Origin: Bryobacterales bacterium
Lineage (GTDB): Bacteria > Acidobacteriota > Terriglobia > Bryobacterales > Bryobacteraceae
Direction: 5' to 3'
DNA: 7,127 nucleotides
Assembly: GCA_030838885.1 (NCBI GenBank)
Contig: JAUZEU010000021.1
Span: 1-7,127, forward strand
How positions within the stretch are numbered: the first letter of the stretch is position 1; each line of letters opens with the position of its first letter. The position numbers and the translations under genes were made by a program. Below are positions 1-5,275 of this stretch, piece by piece. The notes under the pieces are model-generated. The model was not told the origin of the DNA. It saw nothing but the letters and a program-made list of their open reading frames with translations, and searched no databases.

Positions 1-394
1 TCCCCAGCAGCGTCACGCCGCCCATAATGAGCAGCACTCCAGCCGCCTTCCACGGATTGAGTTGGTCATGAAAGAAGTACATCGAAAGCAGGATCACCCA
101 GATATACGAGACGGAGTAAATAGGATATAAAACAGACAATTCGCCATCACGCAGGGCCATAATAAGCAGCAATGCGTTGCAGGCGGACAGTGCATACCCT
201 GCCACCAGCGGGAAATTTCCCAGCAGCGCGAGGGCGAAAGACCATATCGTGCCCGGTTGCGACGGAACAACGGCCGGCATCACATGACCAGCGCCGAACT
301 TCATCATGATCTGGGCCATCCCTGCAAATATCGTGCACCCAAGAACCATATAGATGGGCTTGCGTGATCGGCTTATGGCGGTTTCAGACGTCAA
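1..394 (-). CDS. EamA/SMR-like small membrane transporter (partial, C-terminus beyond left edge)
   Basis: Minus-strand frame open from the left edge to a proposed TTG start at 392-394; 131 codons are visible. The translation is strongly hydrophobic, with four likely transmembrane segments at about residues 14-33, 50-80 (one long or two short helices), 88-107 and 114-131. The stretch GELSVLYPIYSVSYIW (84-99), followed by a short charged turn HDQLNPWK (109-116) and a glycine-rich last helix (AAGVLLIMGGVTLLG), is typical of the end of an EamA/DMT domain. The gene therefore probably stops a few codons outside the window, as a single-domain protein of roughly 135-145 aa rather than the usual ten-helix two-domain form. 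Substrate cannot be told. Start choice: no ATG precedes the first helix except the one at 347-349, which would begin inside it; the TTG adds a short basic N-terminus (RSRK). It is transcribed divergently from lepB. Confidence 0.8.
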   Translation of the reverse strand, partial: MTSETAISRSRKPIYMVLGCTIFAGMAQIMMKFGAGHVMPAVVPSQPGTIWSFALALLGNFPLVAGYALSACNALLLIMALRDGELSVLYPIYSVSYIWVILLSMYFFHDQLNPWKAAGVLLIMGGVTLLG

Positions 395-400
395 AATGTC

Positions 401-409
401 AGCATAGCA
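401..409 (-). promoter_or_regulatory. Extended -10-like element before the EamA gene
   Basis: Read on the minus strand this is TGCTATGCT: a TATGCT hexamer (401-406) preceded by the TGn of an extended -10. Only six bases separate it from the proposed TTG start (394-392), which would put the transcription start at or next to the start codon. I see no convincing -35 box and no Shine-Dalgarno sequence. A promoter for a leaderless message is an inference. Confidence 0.3.
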
Positions 410-420
410 GCCATTGCCGC

Positions 421-426
421 TACAAT
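421..426 (+). promoter_or_regulatory. -10-like hexamer TACAAT before lepB
   Basis: TACAAT matches five of six bases of the sigma-70 -10 consensus and lies eight bases before the GTG start of lepB. There is no recognisable -35 at 15-19 bp spacing and no good Shine-Dalgarno between the box and the start codon. If used, it would give a message with almost no leader. It sits in the 40-bp divergent spacer, 14 bp from the opposing -10-like box. Confidence 0.3.
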
Positions 427-434
427 AGAAATTT

Positions 435-1208
435 GTGACTACCCCCGAAACCGCTCCCGCCGCCAACAACGCCACTACGCCGGATCCGCCGCGAGGCTTC
501 ATAGCCGAATGGACCGTGACCATCATCCTGCTCCTGTTTGGCACCACAACGCTCGTGCAGGCCTTTGTGATTCCCACCGGCTCCATGGAGGACACCCTGC
601 TGGTGGGCGACCACCTTCTGGTGGACAAACTGGCTTACGCGCCCGCCGGGGCCATCACGAAACATGTGCTGCCCTACAGCGACGTGCATCGCGGAGACAT
701 CATTGTGTTCCGCTATCCCATCGACATTAAGCAAACATTTGTGAAGCGCGTGATGGGCGTCCCTGGCGACAGGATTCGCCTGCAGAACAAGCAGGTTTAC
801 CTGAACGGACACCCGCTGACGGAACCCTATGTGGTCCACAAGCTCGATTACATCGATTCCTACCGGGATAATTTCCCTTCCGATCCGAACACCCCACTGT
901 TTCCCCCGGCTCAGGCGATGCTCGAGCGCGACGTCAAAAACGGCGAAGTGGTCGTACCGGACGGTAATTACTTTGCGATGGGCGATAACCGCGACCAGTC
1001 ACTGGATAGCCGGTACTGGGGTTTTGTGCCGCGCGCCAACATCATCGGTAAGCCGCTGGTAATTTACTGGTCCTATGAGGCGAGCACGGACGATCTTTCA
1101 AACCCCTCGGTCACAATTCCACACCTCATTGACGTTGTAATCCACTTCCCGACCAAAACACGCTGGAGCCGGACTCTGCGATTGATTCACAGCTACCCCG
1201 TTCAGTAG
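435..1208 (+). CDS. lepB: Signal peptidase I (LepB)
   Basis: Membrane-bound serine protease (family S26) that removes signal peptides from proteins exported by Sec or Tat. The 257-aa product has a proline/alanine-rich cytoplasmic N-terminus, one transmembrane helix at about residues 24-46, then the catalytic domain. The nucleophile is Ser50 in PTGSMEDTL; the general base is Lys104 in TFVKRVMGVPGD; the conserved GDNRDQSLDSRYWGFV box is at 183-198. All family landmarks are present, so the enzyme should be active. An insert of about 30 residues (roughly 132-165, rich in Tyr, Asp and Pro) and a basic tail (TKTRWSRTLRLIH, 240-252) resemble acidobacterial LepB proteins as I recall them. The start is GTG at 435; no in-frame ATG occurs before the catalytic Ser-Met. 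It is the first gene of a probable lepB-manC-exonuclease-ligase transcript and is divergent from the EamA gene. Confidence 0.95.
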   Translation: MTTPETAPAANNATTPDPPRGFIAEWTVTIILLLFGTTTLVQAFVIPTGSMEDTLLVGDHLLVDKLAYAPAGAITKHVLPYSDVHRGDIIVFRYPIDIKQTFVKRVMGVPGDRIRLQNKQVYLNGHPLTEPYVVHKLDYIDSYRDNFPSDPNTPLFPPAQAMLERDVKNGEVVVPDGNYFAMGDNRDQSLDSRYWGFVPRANIIGKPLVIYWSYEASTDDLSNPSVTIPHLIDVVIHFPTKTRWSRTLRLIHSYPVQ

Positions 1209-1211
1209 GAA

Positions 1212-2294
1212 ATGATGGCCAAAGAAAATCACTACGGCCTTATTCTGGCTGGAGGCCGAGGTACGCGTTTCTGGCCTCGGAGCCGGAAGCGGCATGCGAA
1301 GCAGGTGTTGAACGTTGCCGGGCAGCAGACGCTGATCCAGGCAACTGTGGATCGGCTGCGGGATCTGATTCCGCCGGAGCGGATCTGGATCCTGACGAAT
1401 GACTTCGTGCGGGATGAGATCGTCAGGCAGCTTCCGGACGTGCCGCCGAACCAGATTATTGCCGAACCGGCACAGCGCAATACGGCGCCGGCAATTGGTT
1501 TGGCAGCACACATTCTCAAGTCCATCGACCCGAAGGCAGTTTTCGGCGTCTTCCCTTCCGACCATGTAATCGGCAAACCAAAGCGATACCTGAGCATGGT
1601 CCGGGCCGCGTTCAAGGCTGCGGAGCGGGGCGAGATCGCGGTGCTCGGTGTGGAGCCCCGCTGGCCCGAGACTGGTTACGGTTATATCGAGTTCCCCAAG
1701 GGCACAGTTGCCGGGAAACTGGGAACCAGCCCGGTGCTGAAATTCCGCGAAAAGCCGGAACTTCCGGTCGCCAAACGGTATGTAAAGGCCGGCAACTTCT
1801 TTTGGAATGCGGGCATGTTCTTCTGGAAGGCGGATACGGTGCTGAACGCACTTCGTGAGTTTCTGCCGGAAACCGCTGACCTTCTTTCCGAACTCCCTTC
1901 GTTTCTTCACCCGGATTTTGCGGCGTGCATGGCCGAGTTGTTCCCGCGCTGCCAGGATATCTCCATCGATTACGCCGTCATGCAGGAAGCGAAGAATGTG
2001 GTGGGCGTGGCCTGCGATGACTTCGGCTGGAACGACGTGGGTAGCTGGGACGCCGTTTACGATCTGTTACCGAAGGACGCTGACCTGAATGCGGTGAGGT
2101 CTGAGGTCATGGCAATCGAATCCACTGGTAATTATGTGGATGGGGGGAAGAAGATTGTCGCGCTGGTCGGCGTGAAGGATCTCATTATTGTAGATACGCC
2201 GGACGCGCTGCTGGTGGCTGACAGGAGTCAGGCGCAGCGGGTCGGCGAGATCGTCAAACGGCTTGAGAAGAGCGGGCGCGAAGAACTGATCTAA
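1212..2294 (+). CDS. manC: Mannose-1-phosphate guanylyltransferase (GDP-mannose pyrophosphorylase)
   Basis: Cytosolic nucleotidyltransferase that joins mannose-1-phosphate and GTP to give GDP-mannose, the mannosyl (and, after conversion, fucosyl or rhamnosyl) donor for envelope polysaccharides and glycoproteins. The 360-aa product starts with the Rossmann-type loop LILAGGRGTRFWPRSR (10-25), followed by AKQ (29-31), where most relatives have PKQ. Further family motifs are EPAQRNTAPAIG (85-96), FPSDHVIG (114-121), ETGYGYIE (153-160), FREKP (178-182), NAGMFFW (199-205), SIDYAVMQ (251-258) and GWNDVGSW (272-279), then a short beta-rich C-terminal part. The length shows a single-function enzyme; the fused phosphomannose isomerase domain of about 470-aa proteins is absent. 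It begins 3 bp after the lepB stop. Two adjacent ATGs (1212 and 1215) are possible; the AGGA at 1207-1210, overlapping the lepB stop, is spaced slightly better for 1215. Confidence 0.93.
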   Translation: MMAKENHYGLILAGGRGTRFWPRSRKRHAKQVLNVAGQQTLIQATVDRLRDLIPPERIWILTNDFVRDEIVRQLPDVPPNQIIAEPAQRNTAPAIGLAAHILKSIDPKAVFGVFPSDHVIGKPKRYLSMVRAAFKAAERGEIAVLGVEPRWPETGYGYIEFPKGTVAGKLGTSPVLKFREKPELPVAKRYVKAGNFFWNAGMFFWKADTVLNALREFLPETADLLSELPSFLHPDFAACMAELFPRCQDISIDYAVMQEAKNVVGVACDDFGWNDVGSWDAVYDLLPKDADLNAVRSEVMAIESTGNYVDGGKKIVALVGVKDLIIVDTPDALLVADRSQAQRVGEIVKRLEKSGREELI

Positions 2295-2307
2295 GTCTGA
2301 GACCGGA

Positions 2308-3321
2308 ATGCCGCTGCTTCGGGTAGACCAAAACGGACTCTGGTGTGAGGCGGGCGGGTTCCATATCGACCCGTGGGGCAGCGTCCCGAAGGCGCTCATC
2401 ACCCACGGCCATTCCGACCACGCCCGAATCGGCTCCTCCTCTTATCTCTGCGCAGCGCCCTCCGAACGCATCCTGCGCTTGCGATTGGGTTCGGAGTTTC
2501 AACTCCAGACCATCACGTATGGCGATCGGCTGACCGTCGGCGACGTGATCGTTTCCTTTCACCCCGCCGGGCATGTCTTAGGATCCGCCCAGATTCGGGT
2601 GGAGCATCGGGGCGAGGTGTGGGTCGTCTCCGGGGATTACAAGCTGGCGGCGGATCCCACCTGCGCGCCGTTTGAGCCCGTCCGGTGTAACACCTTCGTC
2701 ACGGAATCGACCTTCGGTCTGCCAATTTACCGCTGGCACGCGCCCGAGACTGTCTTTACCTCCATCAACGACTGGTGGCGGGCCAACCGGGATCACGGCC
2801 GCTGCAGCATGATTTTCGGGTATCCGCTCGGCAAATCGCAGCGGGCTCTGACCGGGCTGGACCCGGAGATCGGCCCCATCTACTGCCACGGCGCTATAGA
2901 AAGGATGAACCAGGTCTACCGTGAGTCGGGTGTCTCGCTGCCCGCGACCACGGCCACCGGTGAACCGAAGCGCGGCCAGAACTGGGCCGGCGCGATGGTC
3001 GTCGCTCCGCCTTCCGCTCAGGGCTCCACATGGATGCGCCGCTTTGGCGAAGTGTCCACCGGAATGTTGTCCGGCTGGATGAGGATCCGCGGCACCCGGC
3101 GGCGCCAATCGATGGACCGTGGCTTCGTTCTTTCAGATCACGCGGACTGGCCCGGCTTGCTGCAGGCCATCGGGGCAACCGGCGCCGATTGCGTACTGGT
3201 GACACACGGGTACCGGGCTCCACTGGTGCGCTGGCTGTCCGAACAGGGCAAAGACGCGCGAGCCCTGGAAACCCGCTTCGAAGGCGAGGCCCTCGAAAAC
3301 GAGGCCGAGGCCGCCGAATGA
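2308..3321 (+). CDS. Ligase-associated DNA exonuclease, metallo-beta-lactamase fold
   Basis: Predicted metal-dependent nuclease of the metallo-beta-lactamase/beta-CASP superfamily, in the subgroup encoded beside ATP-dependent DNA ligases in bacterial repair clusters. In the 337-aa product the metal-binding motifs are HGHSDH (33-38), PAGHVLGS (87-94, His89), SGDYK (108-112, Asp110), SDHADW (276-281) and THGY (299-302, His300). ESTFG (133-137) and FGYPLGKSQR (170-179) are further hallmarks of this subgroup. All expected ligands are present and the length is normal. Known relatives degrade DNA with manganese. The start is 13 bp after the manC stop with only a weak CGGA before it, so translation may be coupled to upstream genes. 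Its stop overlaps the ligase start by ATGA. The acidic tail (GEALENEAEAAE) is encoded by the GAGGCC-rich stretch that also supplies the ligase ribosome binding site. Confidence 0.9.
   Translation: MPLLRVDQNGLWCEAGGFHIDPWGSVPKALITHGHSDHARIGSSSYLCAAPSERILRLRLGSEFQLQTITYGDRLTVGDVIVSFHPAGHVLGSAQIRVEHRGEVWVVSGDYKLAADPTCAPFEPVRCNTFVTESTFGLPIYRWHAPETVFTSINDWWRANRDHGRCSMIFGYPLGKSQRALTGLDPEIGPIYCHGAIERMNQVYRESGVSLPATTATGEPKRGQNWAGAMVVAPPSAQGSTWMRRFGEVSTGMLSGWMRIRGTRRRQSMDRGFVLSDHADWPGLLQAIGATGADCVLVTHGYRAPLVRWLSEQGKDARALETRFEGEALENEAEAAE
3307..3310 (+). promoter_or_regulatory. Shine-Dalgarno GAGG fixing the ligase start
   Basis: GAGG at 3307-3310 lies seven bases before the ATG at 3318; a second GAGG is at 3301-3304. 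Together with the ATGA stop/start overlap it identifies 3318 as the ligase start, although the reading frame stays open much further upstream inside the exonuclease gene. Confidence 0.6.
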
Positions 3322-4907
3322 AAGCCTTTGCGGACCTTTACACGGCGCTCGACGAAACCACGAAGACAAACGCCAAAGTGGAAGCACTGGCGAACTACTT
3401 CCGTGCCGTCCCCCCGGAAGACGCGGTCTGGGCGATCCACTTCCTGATCGGGCGCCGCATCAAGCGTCTCATCGAGACGCGGAAGCTGGTCGCCTGGGCA
3501 ATAGAAGAGGCCGGAATTCCCGAATGGATTTTCGGCGAATGCTACTCAGCCGTGGGCGATTTGGCTGAGGCGATCGCGCTGCTCCTTCCCGCGCCCATCG
3601 CAACTACGGACAAGTCCCTTCGCTATTGGGTCGAAGAACGTTTACTGCCGCTGCGGCAATGGAGTGACGAACAGCAGCGGGAATCCATAGGGTTCGCCTG
3701 GCTCGAGATGGACGAGCGGCAGCGGTTTGTCTGGAACAAGCTCATCACAGGGGAATTCCGCGTAGGTGTTTCGCAAAGCCTGGTGGTGCGGGCGCTGGCG
3801 GAAGTGTCCGGCCTGTCCACTGAGGTGATCTCACACAGAATGATGGGCGACTGGATTCCTGCGCCCACCTTCTATAACCAGCTGATCGCCAAAGACACCG
3901 AGGATACGGACGTGAGCCGCCCCTATCCGTTCTTCCTTGCCTATCCGCTCGAAGGCGACCCGGCCGGATTGGGTGACCCGTCGGAATGGATCGCGGAGTG
4001 GAAGTGGGACGGGATCCGGTCCCAGGTCATCCGTCGGAAGTGGGAGACGTTCGTCTGGTCGCGCGGTGAGGATCTTGTCACGGAGCGTTTCCCGGAACTG
4101 GAGGCGCTGGGCGCTCTCCTGCCCGAGGGCACGGCCATAGATGGTGAGATCATGCCTTGGCAAGGGGGTGGTCCGCTGCCGTTCGCGCAAATGCAGAGAC
4201 GGATCGGCCGGAAGGTATTGGGTCCGAAAATTCTTGCCGAAGTTCCTGTTGTCTTGTTGGCGTACGACCTTCTCGAGTGGCAGGGAGAGGACGTCCGGGA
4301 ATGGCCACTGGAACGCCGGCGCGCGCAGCTGGATGCGCTCGTGACTTCGCTTGCGTCGACGGGGCGGATGGTGCTTTCGGCGTCCGTGCCATTTGGATCC
4401 TGGGAAGACCTGGCGGAACTGCGGCACCAATCGCGGGAGCGGCGGGTGGAGGGCTTCATGTTGAAGCGGGTTGGATCTCCCTATCGGGTCGGGCGTAAAC
4501 GCGGCGACTGGTGGAAGTGGAAAATCCAGCCTTACTCGGTGGATTGCGTCCTGATCTACGCGCAGCCCGGCCACGGCAGACGCGCCAGCCTGATGACCGA
4601 CTACACCTTTGCCGTCTGGGATGACGGCGAACTCGTGCCATTTGCCAAGGCCTACTCCGGATTGACCAATGAGGAGATCGCGAAGGTGGACGCCTGGGTC
4701 CGCCGGAACACGGTGGAGAAGTTTGGGCCCGTAAGGCGGGTCAAGCCGGAGTTGGTTTTCGAACTGGCCTTCGAAGGCATTCAGAACAGCCCTCGCCATC
4801 GGTCCGGCATTGCGGTCCGGTTCCCCCGTATTGCGCGCTGGCGTGAGGACAAGAAACCCGAGGATGCGGACACTATCGGTACCATCCGAAACTTGTTGAC
4901 AATTTGA
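3318..4907 (+). CDS. ATP-dependent DNA ligase of the exonuclease-ligase repair cluster
   Basis: Seals nicks in duplex DNA using ATP, through lysyl-AMP and DNA-adenylate intermediates. The 529-aa product (from the 3318 start) has an N-terminal helical DNA-binding domain (about 1-200), an adenylation domain (about 205-405) and a C-terminal OB-fold (about 406-520). Motif I is EWKWDGIR with nucleophile Lys229; motif III region WSRGEDL (247-253); motif IV DGEI (275-278); motif V EGFMLKR (378-384) and WKWKIQ (399-404); motif VI region RFPRIARWREDK (501-512). All catalytic motifs look intact. Databases call this subfamily the cisplatin damage response ligase. Size and the adjoining exonuclease fit that assignment, and no Ku- or LigD-type polymerase or nuclease domain is present. 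The usual following genes (DEXH helicase, PdeM phosphoesterase) are absent here. The frame extends upstream to 3030, but that part runs through the exonuclease gene and is not expected to be translated. Confidence 0.93.
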   Translation: MKAFADLYTALDETTKTNAKVEALANYFRAVPPEDAVWAIHFLIGRRIKRLIETRKLVAWAIEEAGIPEWIFGECYSAVGDLAEAIALLLPAPIATTDKSLRYWVEERLLPLRQWSDEQQRESIGFAWLEMDERQRFVWNKLITGEFRVGVSQSLVVRALAEVSGLSTEVISHRMMGDWIPAPTFYNQLIAKDTEDTDVSRPYPFFLAYPLEGDPAGLGDPSEWIAEWKWDGIRSQVIRRKWETFVWSRGEDLVTERFPELEALGALLPEGTAIDGEIMPWQGGGPLPFAQMQRRIGRKVLGPKILAEVPVVLLAYDLLEWQGEDVREWPLERRRAQLDALVTSLASTGRMVLSASVPFGSWEDLAELRHQSRERRVEGFMLKRVGSPYRVGRKRGDWWKWKIQPYSVDCVLIYAQPGHGRRASLMTDYTFAVWDDGELVPFAKAYSGLTNEEIAKVDAWVRRNTVEKFGPVRRVKPELVFELAFEGIQNSPRHRSGIAVRFPRIARWREDKKPEDADTIGTIRNLLTI

Positions 4908-4923
4908 TGTCTGTGATCTGAGG

Positions 4924-4929
4924 TACACT
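4924..4929 (+). promoter_or_regulatory. -10-like hexamer TACACT before the small membrane protein
   Basis: TACACT (four of six to the -10 consensus) ends nine bases before the ATG at 4939, and no Shine-Dalgarno lies in between. A perfect TTGACA occurs at 4896-4901 in the end of the ligase gene, but the 22-bp spacing is too long for a normal sigma-70 promoter. It resembles the arrangement before lepB. Weak evidence. Confidence 0.22.
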
Positions 4930-4938
4930 GGGCTCAGA

Positions 4939-5181
4939 ATGCCGGAGAACGGACTAGCGGTCGCGCTTCTGACGGGAAGTCTCGCCATCTTCCTCGGTTT
5001 ATCGTCTGTGCTGGACGACTTGGTACAGGGAATCCGGAATTACAACGTCATCGGCACTCCACAACGCGTCACCCGCCCCCGTGAGCCGGAGCCGGTTTCC
5101 CGCTTCGACCGTTTGTGCTTCGTAGTTGCGGGTGCAGCCGTGATTTTATTTGCGCTGCTCGCCGCCGCTTTCGCTAAATAA
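4939..5181 (+). CDS. Small two-helix membrane protein of unknown function
   Basis: I do not recognise this 80-aa protein. It has a hydrophobic segment at about residues 5-23 (LAVALLTGSLAIFLGLSSV), a polar stretch of about 36 residues with TRPREPEPVSR (45-55), and a second hydrophobic segment at about 60-78 (CFVVAGAAVILFALLAAAF) ending in Lys. It therefore looks like a helical hairpin; the Arg-rich loop suggests the loop faces the cytoplasm. Support for a real gene: the hydrophobic pattern is clear and bounded, and it fills the space between ligase and HD-GYP genes on the same strand, 31 bp after the ligase stop. Against: no Shine-Dalgarno and short length. No frame on the other strand gives a better alternative. 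Function unknown. Confidence 0.6.
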   Translation: MPENGLAVALLTGSLAIFLGLSSVLDDLVQGIRNYNVIGTPQRVTRPREPEPVSRFDRLCFVVAGAAVILFALLAAAFAK

Positions 5182-5241
5182 CCGCCACCTTCTCGGTAAA
5201 ATTCCTGGTACTGCTTTCGGGCGGTTGCCATAAAGTTTTTG
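5180..5241 (+). terminator. Inverted repeat followed by a T-run (weak terminator candidate)
   Basis: AACCGCC (5180-5186, starting within the stop codon of the small gene) is perfectly complementary to GGCGGTT (5220-5226); nine bases later comes a run of five T (5236-5240). The 33-base loop is long and the T-run is not directly at the stem, so a classical intrinsic terminator is doubtful. The T-run is shared with the sigma-28-like element. Confidence 0.2.
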
Positions 5242-5258
5242 TAACATCCGGTCGATCA
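5231..5258 (+). promoter_or_regulatory. Sigma-28 (FliA)-like promoter candidate before the HD-GYP gene
   Basis: TAAAGTTT at 5231-5238 equals the -35 consensus of flagellar sigma-28, and GTCGATCA at 5251-5258 matches six of eight bases of the -10 consensus GCCGATAA. The spacer is 12 bases rather than the usual 11. A start site about seven bases after the -10 would fall near 5265, right at the Shine-Dalgarno, giving a very short leader. The match is from memory of the enterobacterial consensus and may be chance. Confidence 0.3.
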
Positions 5259-5275
5259 CACACCAGGATCAGATC

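Noticed and set aside
147..338. Minus-strand 63-codon frame inside the transporter region
   Set aside because: Out of frame with the hydrophobic EamA-like translation, which explains this stretch far better.
395..434. Riboswitch or leader RNA before lepB
   Set aside because: The spacer is only 40 bp and shows no stem-loops; too short for a structured leader.
1098..1910. Minus-strand open frame (270 codons) across the lepB end and manC
   Set aside because: Spans two clearly coding plus-strand genes and has no recognisable motifs.
3030..3317. N-terminal extension of the ligase frame upstream of 3318
   Set aside because: It would overlap nearly 300 bases of the exonuclease in another frame; its translation is Arg/Gly-rich and unlike ligases, while 3318 has an ATGA overlap, a GAGG site at seven bases and the expected protein length.
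4896..4929. TTGACA at 4896-4901 paired with TACACT at 4924-4929 as a sigma-70 promoter
   Set aside because: The 22-bp spacer is well outside the usual 16-18 bp, and the TTGACA lies in ligase codons; only the -10-like box is kept, at low confidence.
3831..4988. Long minus-strand open frame (385 codons) across the ligase
   Set aside because: It lies opposite a gene with all ligase motifs intact and its translation is an Arg/Pro-rich low-sense sequence without family motifs, as expected from the complement of GC-rich coding DNA.
5197..5202. TAAAAT as a -10 box for the HD-GYP gene
   Set aside because: No -35-like hexamer at a suitable distance, and it lies inside the loop of the inverted repeat, about 75 bases before the start.
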